Positions 25,862-35,571 of a stretch of DNA of 64,000 nucleotides are shown piece by piece. Origin of the DNA: Archangiaceae bacterium (GTDB taxonomy: Bacteria; Myxococcota; Myxococcia; Myxococcales; Myxococcaceae); contig JADJNS010000007.1 of the NCBI GenBank assembly GCA_016714225.1, positions 124,001 to 188,000 of the forward strand. Reading direction: 5' to 3'. The translations under genes were made by a program, and so were the position numbers. The notes under the pieces were generated by a model. That model did not search any database and was not told the DNA's origin. It saw only the letters and a program-made list of their open reading frames with translations. The stretch's first letter is position 1, and each line of letters opens with the position of its first letter.

Positions 25862-27136
25862 TCACCCGCGCGCTTCACGCGTCTCGTAGAGATCGAGAAT
25901 GAGCCCCGTCCACGAGAAGTCGGGGGCGCCGTAACCCTCGCCGGTGAACGGCTGGTAGTACTCGCGGAAGCCGTGCTGGCGAATCGCCGCGAGCATCGCC
26001 TGCTCGAGCTTCTGCGACAGGTCATCGCGCCCGTGCGCGCGCAAGCCGCGGGCGAGGTACCAGTTCGAGTTCATCCACGAGGGGCCGCGCCACACCAGGC
26101 GGGGGCCCACCGGGCCGGGGTCGAAGCTCGGGTCCGACACCGCCACGGTGGGCACCGGGAAGGCGGCGGCGAACAGCTTCTCGTCTTCGAGGTGGGCGAT
26201 GAGCCGCCTGGCCATCGGCGCCGGCAGCTCGGGGAAGAGCAGCGGCATCAGCACGGTAAAGGTGATGGCGTGGGTGAGGTGCTTCTCGGCGCGGTGCCCG
26301 ACCAGGTCGAAGAACATGCCCTTCTCTTCGCTCCAGCACTTGGTGAGCAGCGAGCCGTAGCCCAGGTCGGCGCGCCGCTTCATCTCGGCGGCCGAGGCGG
26401 CGTCGCCCACCCGCTGGTAGAGCCCGGCCATCACCTGCAGGTTCTTCACGTAGATGGTGTTGACCATCACGTCTTCGACGATGAAGTGGTCGAGCGCGAA
26501 CATCTTCGCGTGCTCGCGCTTGAACGGCTCGTAGGGCTTCGCCACCCGCTTCCACCCTTCGGTGAACGCGGCGGTGGTGAGCGCGGGGCTGCCGATCAGC
26601 GCGTCCCACTTGGGAGAGTGATCGAGCCCCGTCTCGTCGGCCTGCACCACCGCGATGAGGCCATCGCGGTCGGGGTCGCGGTTCTGGTCGAGCCAGTCGT
26701 AGAAGCCGCGCAGCTTGGGCAGCATCGTCTTCAGCCACGCGGTGCTCGCGCCGCGCACCACCGCGGCCTCGACGGCCTCGGCCAGCAGCGGCGGCTGAAT
26801 GCAGTCGGTGACGTACTGGTTGCGCCAGGCGATGTCGTAGTTGGCGATGACATTCTCGAACTTCTCGCGCTGCCAGAACGTGACGTGGCCCAGAAACCCG
26901 TCGGGCTGCTGGTTCTGGAGCAGGCACTCCATCTCGCCGCAGGCGCGCTTCACGTCGAAGTGGCTGAGCACCACCGCGTGGAAGCACGAGTCCCACAGCC
27001 ACTGAAACGGGTACGTCTCCATCGACGGGCAGACGAAGTCGTAGTCGAGGTTCGCCCACGGGGCGTGACCCTGCTGGCGGTTGCGGCGGTACATGCCAAC
27101 CACCTCGTCGCGCAGCCACTTCAAGTCCGATTGCAT
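25862..27136 (-). CDS. Cytoplasmic MGH1/GH63-like glycoside hydrolase
   Basis: The 424-residue product is an (alpha/alpha)6-barrel glycosidase without signal peptide. Motifs parallel those of the exported paralogue at 18960: FQWLWDSCFHAVV near the N-terminus, DETGLDHSPKWD with candidate acid Asp172, LVWRGPSWMNSNWYL, and GFREYYQPFTGEGYGAPDFS with candidate base Glu392. MGH1-like enzymes act on mannosylglycerate, glucosylglycerate or related alpha-glycosides; the exact substrate is not decided. It follows the tail-anchored protein gene by 15 bases on the same strand. With the exported paralogue and transporter it suggests hydrolysis both outside and inside the cell. Confidence 0.85.
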   Translation of the reverse strand: MQSDLKWLRDEVVGMYRRNRQQGHAPWANLDYDFVCPSMETYPFQWLWDSCFHAVVLSHFDVKRACGEMECLLQNQQPDGFLGHVTFWQREKFENVIANYDIAWRNQYVTDCIQPPLLAEAVEAAVVRGASTAWLKTMLPKLRGFYDWLDQNRDPDRDGLIAVVQADETGLDHSPKWDALIGSPALTTAAFTEGWKRVAKPYEPFKREHAKMFALDHFIVEDVMVNTIYVKNLQVMAGLYQRVGDAASAAEMKRRADLGYGSLLTKCWSEEKGMFFDLVGHRAEKHLTHAITFTVLMPLLFPELPAPMARRLIAHLEDEKLFAAAFPVPTVAVSDPSFDPGPVGPRLVWRGPSWMNSNWYLARGLRAHGRDDLSQKLEQAMLAAIRQHGFREYYQPFTGEGYGAPDFSWTGLILDLYETREARG

Positions 27137-27151
27137 GGGCGACCGTATAGG

Positions 27152-27712
27152 TCAGCGGTGCATCAGGGTGAACATCAGCGCCGCGCCGAGCACCATGCCT
27201 GCTGCCACCAGCGCGATGATCCACGGCACGCTGGGGGCCGCGCGCAAGACCTCGGGGGCGCGTGGCGCTTCGGCCGCAGGTGGGCTCGACGTCACCGCCA
27301 CCGCCGAGCGGTCGACGTCCTGCTTGTCGACGCGCATGGTGTTCTCGCGAAAGAACTCTTCGATGCGCAGCAGCAGCTTGCCGTACTCGACCGCGTCGAC
27401 CGGCAGCCGCTTGCCCTTGTACCGCTGCCCGTATTGCTCGGCGACGAGCTCCCACGAGCGCAGGGTGGCGGTCATCTCGACCTGGTCGCACGAGCCGATC
27501 ACGATCGCCGCGCCGCCCTCGATGGGAACCAGGCGAATGTGCTGCACCGAGCGCGCCCCGCCGCCGGTAGAGAGGCCTTCGGGCACCGCCATCTCGACCC
27601 GGTGTGAGACCGGGCCCTCGACCGGTGTCTTTCCCACCGAGTTGCCGAACAGGTCGGCGATCGTGACGGCCCGCTGCGCGAACTGGGTTCGGTAGATCTC
27701 CGAGCGCGACAC
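27152..27712 (-). CDS. Tail-anchored membrane protein of unknown function
   Basis: The 186-residue protein has a cytoplasmic domain of about 130 residues, a Pro/Ala-rich linker and a single C-terminal membrane helix (VPWIIALVAAGMVLGAALMF) ending in MHR. No signal peptide or known domain was recognised. It precedes the cytoplasmic glycosidase gene by 15 bases and is probably in the same transcript. It lies 24 bases downstream of the VIT/VWA gene on the same strand. Confidence 0.65.
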   Translation of the reverse strand: MSRSEIYRTQFAQRAVTIADLFGNSVGKTPVEGPVSHRVEMAVPEGLSTGGGARSVQHIRLVPIEGGAAIVIGSCDQVEMTATLRSWELVAEQYGQRYKGKRLPVDAVEYGKLLLRIEEFFRENTMRVDKQDVDRSAVAVTSSPPAAEAPRAPEVLRAAPSVPWIIALVAAGMVLGAALMFTLMHR

Positions 27713-27736
27713 GCCGTGAAGCCTAGCCCGAGTTGC

Positions 27737-30079
27737 TCACTTCAAGAACGCCTCGACCTTGTCCGCCTTCTCTTCACCCTCGCCCGGCGCGATCACCACG
27801 CTCTTGTTGGCACCCACCAGCACCACCACCCGGTCACCCAGCGCGAGGCCCGCCTTGAGCTCGGGGCGTGCCTTGAGCAGCGCGAAGTACGCCTCGGACA
27901 GGTACTTCACCTTGAGCGTCTTGGCGGTACCGCCGATGGCCTCCGAGTCGAACCACCCGCCGGCGCGGAAGATGTACGTGCGCCCACCCGCGACCCGCAC
28001 CGGCTCGCTCGACGACGGGCCCTTGTCGTAGTCCTTCAGCGCGCGGGTCGCCTTCGAGACCGCGATGCCCTCGCTGCCGCTCGAGTTGCCCAGCGCTCCG
28101 GTGTCGGCCTTGCCCGAGGCCTGCGCAGCGGCGCCGCGCCCCCCGCCGAACGCCTTGGCGAGATCATCGGCCTCCATCGGCTCGGCCGCGGGCGGCGGAG
28201 CCGAGGCTCCAGGCGACGCAGGCTTCGGCTCGACCATTCCCCGGTCGGAGGCCTTCTCTTTCTTCTGGGGCGCGAAGCGGGCCTCTTCGTCACGCATCGG
28301 GCGCGCGGCCCACGGCGGAGGCGGCGGCGGGCGGTTGTTCGCCACCGGCACGTCTTCGACCACCAGGTACGAGGTGTACGGGGTCACGATGCCGAACTTC
28401 TTGCCCAACAGCGTGACCTCGTCTTTCAGCTCGGCGCGCTCGCCGCGCAGGCGAATCTCCTCGAGCAGGTAGCCGACCTTGCGAATCGCCCACAGGCGCG
28501 GAATGAAATCGGCGGCCTTGTTCTGCCCCGACATCGCCGCGCCGTACTCGAAGGACTTCTTGGCGCCGTTGATCGACCCGCTCAGCACCGCCTTGGCCTC
28601 GCCGGGCGTGCGGTAGCGGCCCATCACCACCAGCTGCTGGCCCTTGAACAGGTCGGGCAGCTTCTTCGGGTAGACGTCGTACGCGCCGAACGCGGCGAGA
28701 TCGAGCGCCACGTTCGACAGCACCGGGTTCGCCACCTTGTCCATGAACGCGCTGATCTTGATCTCGAACTCCTTGCCGTCGCGCACGAAGTCGCTGGTGC
28801 CCTGGCCCTGCTCGGCGATGCGGTCGAGCAGCCGGGCATTCAAGTCGTCACCCACGCCGAAGGTGAACACCCGGCTGCCCTTGTTGCTCTTCTTGGCGTT
28901 GCCCGAGATCGCGTCTTCTTCGGTCGAGCCGACGGTGGGGTGACCGTCGGTGATGAAGATCACCATGTGCGGCTTGTCGCCCTTGCCCTCGGCGTCTTTG
29001 AGGCCGCGCAGCAGCGCCTCGTCGATCGCGGTGCCGCCGATGGCCTCGAACGAGTCGACGAACGAGAGCGCCTTCTTCACCATGTCCGGGTTGGCCGACT
29101 GCGGCTTCTCGAACAGCGCCTCGACGTCGGTGGAGAACCGCACCACGTTGAACTCGTCTCTCGGGTTGAGCCGCTGCACGCAGTACTTGAGCGAGTCTCT
29201 CGCCAGCTTGATGCGATCGCCCATCATCGAGCCCGAGGTGTCGACCACGAACGTCACCCGCTTCGAGATGATCTCGTCTTTGGGCACCTCGGTGCGGGGC
29301 GAGACCAGCGCGAGAAAATAACCCGGCTCTTCGCCCGAGGCGCGGTAGCTCAGCACCGACAGCCCGATCGCCTTGTCCGAGGTCGTGTAATAGAGGTCGA
29401 GATCTTTCGAGATGTCGAAGCCCGAGCCGGCCTCCATGCCCGCCACCGCTTCGTTCTCGCTCTTGCGCGACACCCCCAGGGCGTGGGTCGGCGAGTAGAC
29501 CGAGCGAATCGGCGTCTTCGAGGTCAGCCGCGCGGCGAACGAAAAGTCCTGACGGACCTTGAGCGCGGGGGCGCCGCGGGCGCCGGCGCCGAGCGGGTAA
29601 TGGTAGTGGTAGACGCCGCTCTGAAAGTCGAGCACCTGGCTGAAGGTCAGCTCGATCTTCTGCTCACCGTTCGCCGGAACCGGGAACACCCGGGCCCGAA
29701 ACACGTCGCTGTCGACGTACTCGAGCAGGCCGGGGTCCTGCAGGCGTCGCACGATGCCTTCGTAGATCTCGGTCGCCTTCTGCTTCTCGAGAATCTCGCC
29801 CTTGGTCTTCTTGCCGTTGATCCACAGGTAGAAGTCTTGCAGCGCGGCGCCCTTGGGCAGCGGGAAGACGTAGTGCGCCTCGAGCTGGCGCGGGCCCGAG
29901 TTCACGAAGGTCTGCTCGACCCGGGTGACCGCGGTGCCGTCTCGAAGCTCGGCCGAGACGTGCTGGTACTTCACCCCCAGAGGGCCCATCGAGGTGTCGG
30001 TGGGAATCAGCATGCCCTGCGCGAGCGCGGCGGGGGCGGCGAGCAACGTGAGAACGACCAGCAGGCGGGCGAAGTTCAT
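27737..30079 (-). CDS. Exported VIT and von Willebrand factor A domain protein
   Basis: The 780-residue product has a signal peptide (FARLLVVLTLLAAPAALAQ), a VIT domain at about 25-160 and a VWA domain with a complete MIDAS motif (VDTSGSMMG, DxSxS) near residue 270. A Pro/Ala-rich segment and a C-terminal region of about 120 residues follow. VIT-VWA proteins resemble inter-alpha-trypsin inhibitor heavy chains and typically mediate metal-dependent adhesion or complex assembly. The ATG at 30079 is favoured over one 33 bases upstream, because GAGAGGGGG precedes it and the signal peptide then starts correctly. It diverges from the GT-C-like gene across 88 bases. Confidence 0.88.
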   Translation of the reverse strand: MNFARLLVVLTLLAAPAALAQGMLIPTDTSMGPLGVKYQHVSAELRDGTAVTRVEQTFVNSGPRQLEAHYVFPLPKGAALQDFYLWINGKKTKGEILEKQKATEIYEGIVRRLQDPGLLEYVDSDVFRARVFPVPANGEQKIELTFSQVLDFQSGVYHYHYPLGAGARGAPALKVRQDFSFAARLTSKTPIRSVYSPTHALGVSRKSENEAVAGMEAGSGFDISKDLDLYYTTSDKAIGLSVLSYRASGEEPGYFLALVSPRTEVPKDEIISKRVTFVVDTSGSMMGDRIKLARDSLKYCVQRLNPRDEFNVVRFSTDVEALFEKPQSANPDMVKKALSFVDSFEAIGGTAIDEALLRGLKDAEGKGDKPHMVIFITDGHPTVGSTEEDAISGNAKKSNKGSRVFTFGVGDDLNARLLDRIAEQGQGTSDFVRDGKEFEIKISAFMDKVANPVLSNVALDLAAFGAYDVYPKKLPDLFKGQQLVVMGRYRTPGEAKAVLSGSINGAKKSFEYGAAMSGQNKAADFIPRLWAIRKVGYLLEEIRLRGERAELKDEVTLLGKKFGIVTPYTSYLVVEDVPVANNRPPPPPPWAARPMRDEEARFAPQKKEKASDRGMVEPKPASPGASAPPPAAEPMEADDLAKAFGGGRGAAAQASGKADTGALGNSSGSEGIAVSKATRALKDYDKGPSSSEPVRVAGGRTYIFRAGGWFDSEAIGGTAKTLKVKYLSEAYFALLKARPELKAGLALGDRVVVLVGANKSVVIAPGEGEEKADKVEAFLK

Positions 30080-30167
30080 GGTCCCCCTCTCGAACGGGTG
30101 AAAGCGCTTCAAGATCTACCACCCGCGTGCTCCCACACCCACCGACTTCCCGTGTATACGGGCCGCC

Positions 30168-32390
30168 GTGGCAACCGCAGAGAAAGCCAAGAACGCCCCG
30201 GCAGAAGCTGAACGCAAGTTCCCCCTCTGGCCCCTGGTGGGCGCGGTCATCGCCTTCGTGTCGCAGAAGGTCTCTCAGCGGCCCGAGTTCAACATGTGGC
30301 TCTACTGGCTGGCCTTCGCGCTGGTCGGCATCGCGAGCCTGTACCACCTCGCGCCGCGCAAGAACGGCAAGGTGGTCGCCACTCCGTTCAACCTCGACGT
30401 GATGGGGCCACTCGGCGTGCTGGCCTTCACCGCCATCGTCTCGACCTATTGGGTGAAAGACGACAACACCGCGAGCACGGTGACGCTCTCGCTGTCGCTG
30501 GGCGGCTTCGCGGTGATCACCTGGGGCTACTGGCTCGCCACGAACAAGCGCGCGCGCGACTTTCAGCTGCTGCGCGATCGGCTGCTGGTGGCGATCGGTG
30601 TCTCGGCGGGCCTGGGCTACGCGAACTTCGGCCACCTGCACTTCGACAACTTCATCCACACCTGGGACACGTACCACTACTACATCGGCGCGAAGTACTT
30701 CCCCGAGGTCAGCTACGACCGCATGTACGAGTGCGCGATCATCGCCGACTCGGAAGACTTCTCTCCCGACAAGCTGGCCAAGATGCGCGAGCAGCGCATC
30801 GTCACCAACCTGCGCACCAACGTGATGGAGAAGGTGGGCGAGACGGTGCTCACCCGCCCGATGGAGTGCAAGAGCCACTTCACTCCCGAGCGGTGGGTCG
30901 AGTTCAAGAAAGACATCGCCTTCTTCCGCGCGCGGGTGAACGACAAGCGGTGGGAAGAGATTCACCACGACCACGGCTACAACGCCTCGCCGGTGTGGAC
31001 GCTGCTGGGCCACGTGATCACCAACACCGGCAACGCCACGCTCGACCAGGTCACCTTCGTCGACCTCTTCGACCCGCTCTACCTGGCGCTGATGGCCGCG
31101 ATGGTGTGGTGGGCGTTCGGGCCGCGCGTGTTCGCGGTGGCGATGCTGATGCTGGGCTGCAACTGGGCCAGCCGCTTCTTCTACTGGACGGGCGGCGCCC
31201 TGCTCCGCCACGACTGGCTCTTCTACACGGTGGCGGTGGTGTGCCTGCTGCGCAAGGGCAAGCCGTTTCTCGCCGGCGTGGCGATGGCCTACGCCGCGCT
31301 GCTGCGCCTGTTCCCCGGCCTGCTGCTGATCGGCCCGGTGCTCGCGGCGATCGAGTACGCGCGCCTGAGGCTGAGCACCAAACCGGGCACGCCGGCGCCC
31401 GCCGAGCCTCCTGCCGACCCCGAAGAGAAGGTCTTCTTCTGGCAGCGCTATGCCTCGCTCTCGGAGTCCCAGAAGGGCGCCGCCCTGCGCAACCTGGGCA
31501 TCGTGGTGGCGCTGCCGGTCGCGCTGGCGCTCTACATGCTCTCGCGCGACCCCGCGCTGGGCCGCGTCGCCGCACTGCTGATCGCCGCGGGCATCGTGCT
31601 GGTGGCGGTGCTGGTGGCGCTCGAGGCGGTCACCGCCCGCATCTTCTCGAAGGGCCCGCGCTGGCTCGACCCGCACTTCGCGCGCTTCGTCATCGGCGGC
31701 GCGCTCGCCACCGTGCTGCTCGGCGGCATGAGCCTGCAGTTCTTCGGCGGCGTCGAGACGTGGAAGAAGTTCGCCGCCAACACCAGCAAGCACGCCGCCA
31801 CCCCGCTCACCAACAGCATGGGCATGAAGACGGTCTTCAGCTCGCTGCCGTGGACCAGCGGGCAGCACCTGCGCGACAGCAAGGTGCTCGACGCGTGGAA
31901 GCCGTGGAAGGACAAGCGCCTCGAGGTGTACGGCATGCTGCGGCCGATCTTCTACCTGGCCGCCCTCGCCGGAGCCGTACTGCTCTACTTCGCCGTTCGG
32001 GGCAGCCGCGGGCTGCTCTGGGCGTCGGCCGCGATGGGCACCGGCTTCATCGTCATCGGCGCCGAGCTGACGAACTACTACTACGTGTTCTTCGTGGCGA
32101 TCGCGACGCTGTTCGAGCTGCGGCGCGAGGCCGGCATCTGGCTCACCGCGCTGGTCACGACCTGCATCTTCATCATGCTCACGCCCTTCATGGGCATGAG
32201 CGGATGGCAAGACGAGCAGTCGGTGGCGATGAGCATCGCGTCGGTGATCGCCATCGGGGGCATCTGGTGGCTGTTCACGCCCTGGGGTCAGAAGCTCGCG
32301 GTCGAGCCCGAGCCTGAGCCGGTGATCTTCGGCGAGCCGGCGGTCGCGGTGGCGGCGGCGCCGACGGCGGCGAAGAAGAAGAAGCGCTGA
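30168..32390 (+). CDS. Polytopic membrane protein, GT-C glycosyltransferase-like
   Basis: The 740-residue protein has at least ten predicted membrane helices and a large loop after about helix 5 containing IHTWDTYHYYIGAKYFPEV. An acidic residue in the first large external loop, followed by a long hydrophobic body, is typical of GT-C glycosyltransferases that use lipid-linked sugars. The identity is inferred from topology and this motif, so family placement is tentative. The tail is Lys-rich (AAKKKKR) and cytoplasmic. The GTG at 30168 lacks a strong Shine-Dalgarno but gives a sensible N-terminus. Confidence 0.65.
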   Translation: MATAEKAKNAPAEAERKFPLWPLVGAVIAFVSQKVSQRPEFNMWLYWLAFALVGIASLYHLAPRKNGKVVATPFNLDVMGPLGVLAFTAIVSTYWVKDDNTASTVTLSLSLGGFAVITWGYWLATNKRARDFQLLRDRLLVAIGVSAGLGYANFGHLHFDNFIHTWDTYHYYIGAKYFPEVSYDRMYECAIIADSEDFSPDKLAKMREQRIVTNLRTNVMEKVGETVLTRPMECKSHFTPERWVEFKKDIAFFRARVNDKRWEEIHHDHGYNASPVWTLLGHVITNTGNATLDQVTFVDLFDPLYLALMAAMVWWAFGPRVFAVAMLMLGCNWASRFFYWTGGALLRHDWLFYTVAVVCLLRKGKPFLAGVAMAYAALLRLFPGLLLIGPVLAAIEYARLRLSTKPGTPAPAEPPADPEEKVFFWQRYASLSESQKGAALRNLGIVVALPVALALYMLSRDPALGRVAALLIAAGIVLVAVLVALEAVTARIFSKGPRWLDPHFARFVIGGALATVLLGGMSLQFFGGVETWKKFAANTSKHAATPLTNSMGMKTVFSSLPWTSGQHLRDSKVLDAWKPWKDKRLEVYGMLRPIFYLAALAGAVLLYFAVRGSRGLLWASAAMGTGFIVIGAELTNYYYVFFVAIATLFELRREAGIWLTALVTTCIFIMLTPFMGMSGWQDEQSVAMSIASVIAIGGIWWLFTPWGQKLAVEPEPEPVIFGEPAVAVAAAPTAAKKKKR

Positions 32391-32418
32391 GGCGGTTCGG
32401 CGGCTGACACCGCGCACC

Positions 32419-33072
32419 TCAGCCCAGCGTCTGTCTCACCGACACCGAATCATCGACCAGCTCACCCAACCGCTCGGGCTTGAGCCGCCGCCCGTAGTGC
32501 AGCACCACCAGGTCATCGCGCCCCTCGACCTGAACGCCCTTGGGCGCCAGCTGCGTGAAGGCCGACCTCACCGGCTCATTGAAGAGCCGCCGCAGCTCAT
32601 CCTCTGCCCCCTGGCTCTGCAGCACGTACGCCTTCGAGAAAGCCGGGTCTTCGTCGAAGTTCACGTCTTGCCCGCCGAACACCTTGCCGAGGAAGTCGAA
32701 GAACGCCACCTGCCGCCGCGCGAAGAAGTGCGGCAGGGGCGCCTTGGTGGCGCGCACCACGCACAGCGTCTGGAAGGTGGTGTGCTGGTGCTTCCCCGAG
32801 CCGGTGGTGTACTGGTAGTCGCAGATCGCCAGCTGCTGGTCACCGCGCGTGGCGCGAATCAGGTTGCGCAGCTTGCGCGAGTGGCCCTGGTTGAAGAGCT
32901 TGAACTGCTGCAGCGAGCCGTGAAACCCGTTCCAGTCGGGGTCGGGCATGAAGCCGTTGGCCTGCCCCCAGCCGTGCACCGCTTCGGTGCGCCTCTTTTC
33001 CATGTAGCGGGCGAGGGCGATGATGCCGGCGATGAGACCGCCGAAGAGAACGATGGCGATGACGACGGGCAT
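32419..33072 (-). CDS. N-terminally anchored membrane protein of unknown function
   Basis: The 217-residue product begins with one membrane helix (VVIAIVLFGGLIAGIIALARY) and continues as a soluble domain of about 190 residues with a YQYTTGSGKHQHTTFQTLCVV segment. No known family was recognised. It converges on the GT-C-like gene with 28 bases between stops. It diverges from the MBL-fold/ABC operon across 136 bases. Confidence 0.65.
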   Translation of the reverse strand: MPVVIAIVLFGGLIAGIIALARYMEKRRTEAVHGWGQANGFMPDPDWNGFHGSLQQFKLFNQGHSRKLRNLIRATRGDQQLAICDYQYTTGSGKHQHTTFQTLCVVRATKAPLPHFFARRQVAFFDFLGKVFGGQDVNFDEDPAFSKAYVLQSQGAEDELRRLFNEPVRSAFTQLAPKGVQVEGRDDLVVLHYGRRLKPERLGELVDDSVSVRQTLG

Positions 33073-33208
33073 GGCGCCGAACTCTACCCAAGCGCCGCGT
33101 CATTTCGCGCGCGCCGAAGACGCTCGATGGGGAGGGAAAATGTGCGCGCGTGTCGCCGTCGAGGCCTGCACGCAGCATTTCTTCTAGAAGCCGGGGGCGG
33201 GGTGTGTT

Positions 33209-34546
33209 GTGTGGGCACCTGTGCTGGTCACCTGGCTCGGGCACGCCCAGCTGTACTTGAACGCCGCGGGCCGAACCCTGCTGCTCGACCCGTGGTTCGT
33301 CGAGCCGGTGTTCGGCGGCGCCTGGTTCCGCTACCCGCCTCCGCCCTACCCCGACTCGTCTTCGGTGCCCCGCCCCGACTTCGTGCTGCTCAGCCACACC
33401 CATCCCGACCACTCGGGCCCCCAGACGCTCGAGCGCCTCTCGGCAGACTCGACCCTCGTGGCGATGCCGTTTCCCTCGGGCGCGATGCAGCGGCGACTCG
33501 CGAAGAGCCACCTGAAGAAGGTGCAGTGGCTCGAGCCCTGGCAGACGCGAGAGCTGTCGCCCGGCCTGAAGCTCACCTTCGTGCCCCACGACCGCGGCTG
33601 GGAGGTCTCGTCGATGGTGCTCGAGGCCGACGGGGTGCGGCTGTACCACGGCAACGACAACGTGCTGACCGTCGAGGCCTACCGGCAGATCGTCGACCGC
33701 CTGGGGAAGATCGACCTCGCCTTTCTGCCCTTCGCCGGCGCCTCGTCGTACCCCACCGGGTTCGACGGCACGCGCGAAGAGCTGCTCGAGCGCTGCGCCA
33801 AGAAGAAGGCCGAGGGGCTGCAGCGGTTTCTCGAGGGCATCGAGGGCTTGCAGCCCGCCGAGGCCGCACCGTTCGCCTCGAGCTGGGCGCTGCTCGAGCC
33901 TGGCGAGCTGTGGAAGAACTTCATCGACCGGCCCACTCCTGCCGAGGCGCTCAAGGCCGCGATCGAGCCCGCCGCCCGCCAGGGTACCCACCTCTTGCAC
34001 CTCGAGCCCGGCGACCAGTGGAGCCCGGAAACCGGCGCCATCGCCAAGGGCCTCACCGAGGGCTGGGGGTACGACGCCGCGTCGGTCGAGCGCTACGCCG
34101 AGACCCAGCGCGAGCGGGTGGCGAAGGCCATCACCGCCGCACGCGGCCTGAGCAAGCGGGTCAGCGCCGAGACGCTCGACGCCGCGTTCCGCGAGTACTT
34201 CACCGAGCTGCTCGAGAAGACGAAGGCGGGCACCGCCCAGCTGCGCATGAAGGCCGGCTTCCAGGCCGAGGGCGGCGCGGGGGCGTGGCGGGTGACGTTC
34301 GTGCCGGGCCAGGCGCCGGTGCTCGAGCGGGGCCTCTCGGGCGACGAAGACGAGGTGCTGACCTTGACCGCCGGAGAGCTGTGGGCGCTGCTCACCTCGC
34401 CCGCCAACTGGGAAGACGTCTGGTACGGCTACCGCCTGAAGGTGCACAAGCGCCCCGGCGCCGGCTACTACCGGGCGTTCTGGGAGATGCTGCTCAACTT
34501 CGACGCCGAAGGCTTAAGCGCGCGGCTGCAGCAGAAGTACGCCTGA
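33209..34546 (+). CDS. Metallo-beta-lactamase-fold hydrolase
   Basis: The 445-residue product opens with an MBL fold of the UlaG/CMP-sialate-hydroxylase-like group. VTWLGHAQLYLN is followed by the metal motif LLSHTHPDHSG (HxHxDH), a second His in FVPHDRG and the loop PFAGASSYPTGFDG. The C-terminal 200 residues are helical and unassigned. Several GTG codons are clustered at the start; 33209 and 33221 are both possible. It is followed by a substrate-binding lipoprotein after two bases and heads a probable four-gene ABC operon, so it may act on the imported compound. Confidence 0.78.
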   Translation: MWAPVLVTWLGHAQLYLNAAGRTLLLDPWFVEPVFGGAWFRYPPPPYPDSSSVPRPDFVLLSHTHPDHSGPQTLERLSADSTLVAMPFPSGAMQRRLAKSHLKKVQWLEPWQTRELSPGLKLTFVPHDRGWEVSSMVLEADGVRLYHGNDNVLTVEAYRQIVDRLGKIDLAFLPFAGASSYPTGFDGTREELLERCAKKKAEGLQRFLEGIEGLQPAEAAPFASSWALLEPGELWKNFIDRPTPAEALKAAIEPAARQGTHLLHLEPGDQWSPETGAIAKGLTEGWGYDAASVERYAETQRERVAKAITAARGLSKRVSAETLDAAFREYFTELLEKTKAGTAQLRMKAGFQAEGGAGAWRVTFVPGQAPVLERGLSGDEDEVLTLTAGELWALLTSPANWEDVWYGYRLKVHKRPGAGYYRAFWEMLLNFDAEGLSARLQQKYA

Positions 34547-34548
34547 AC

Positions 34549-35571
34549 GTGAGAGCGCTCGGCGTCACCTGCGCGCTCGTCGCGCTCGCCGGCTGCCGCA
34601 TCGAGAGCGCCGCCCCGCAGGTCGCCAGCGCGTGCTCGACCACGAAGCCCGCGGGCGACGTCTGGGTGTACACCTCGATGTACCCGCACGTGCTCGACGC
34701 GCTCGACCCGGTGCTCAAGGCCGAGCTCCCGGCGGTCGAGGTGAAGTGGGTGCAGGCGGGCAGCGAGAAGCTGCTCAACAAGCTCGAGGCCGAGCTGCAG
34801 GCGGGCGGCACCCCGGCCGATCTGCTCGCCAGCTCCGACCCGTTTCTCTACGCCCGCCTCAAGCGCGAGCAGCGCTTCGCCCCGTACGTCTCGCCGCACG
34901 CGCTGCGCGCGCCACGCGAGCTGGTCGACGCCGACGGCGCGTACGCGGCGCTGCGGCTGTCGACCATGGTGCTGGTCTACCGGCGAGAGCTGACCGCGCC
35001 GCCCAGATCTTTCGCCGACCTCACCGACCCGAGGCTGCGCGGCGAGATCGCCATCGGAGACCCGCTCACCTCGGGCACCGCCTTCACCTGGGCGGTGTTC
35101 ATGGAAGCGGCCTGGGGCGCCGAGTGGTTTCAAAAGCTGCGCGCCAACGAGGCCCAGGTGGCCGGAGGCAACGCCGCGGTGCTGCAGAAGCTCGAGGGCG
35201 GCGAGGCGAAGGTCGGCGTGCTGCTGCTCGAGAACGCGCTGGCGGCGAAGGCGAAGGGCTCGCCCATCGAGATCCAGTGGCCGGACGACGGCGCGGTGGT
35301 GGTGCCGGGGTTCGTGGGCCTGTTCGCCACCTCGCACAACCCGCTGGCCGCCAAGGCGGTCGAAGACGTGCTGCTCTCGCCCCGAGGCCAGGCGGTGATC
35401 GTCGCCGGAGACATGCACGCGGTCGACCCGCGGCAGCCCGGCCCACGCAACGAGCGCGCGCTCGAGGCGCTGATGAAGAGCTCGCGCGGGTGGACGGAAG
35501 CGCTGCTCGAGCACGGCGAGCACGACGGCGCGAAGATCAAGAACGCGTTCGCCAAGGCGTTCTCGAAATGA
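34549..35571 (+). CDS. ABC transporter substrate-binding lipoprotein (iron/anion type)
   Basis: The 340-residue product is a lipoprotein (LVALAGC) of the family-1 extracellular solute-binding group, closest in layout to FbpA/AfuA iron-binding proteins. The mature start VWVYTSMYPHVLDALDPVL and the segment GTPADLLASSDPFLYARL are typical. The ligand could be ferric iron, an iron chelate or an anion. The GTG start sits two bases after the MBL gene stop, and its stop overlaps the permease ATG (ATGA). Confidence 0.82.
   Translation: MRALGVTCALVALAGCRIESAAPQVASACSTTKPAGDVWVYTSMYPHVLDALDPVLKAELPAVEVKWVQAGSEKLLNKLEAELQAGGTPADLLASSDPFLYARLKREQRFAPYVSPHALRAPRELVDADGAYAALRLSTMVLVYRRELTAPPRSFADLTDPRLRGEIAIGDPLTSGTAFTWAVFMEAAWGAEWFQKLRANEAQVAGGNAAVLQKLEGGEAKVGVLLLENALAAKAKGSPIEIQWPDDGAVVVPGFVGLFATSHNPLAAKAVEDVLLSPRGQAVIVAGDMHAVDPRQPGPRNERALEALMKSSRGWTEALLEHGEHDGAKIKNAFAKAFSK

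Noticed and set aside
29664..32417. Long minus-strand frame of 917 codons opposite the GT-C-like gene
   Set aside because: His/Arg/Val-rich shadow composition and no motif; the plus-strand membrane protein has clear helices.
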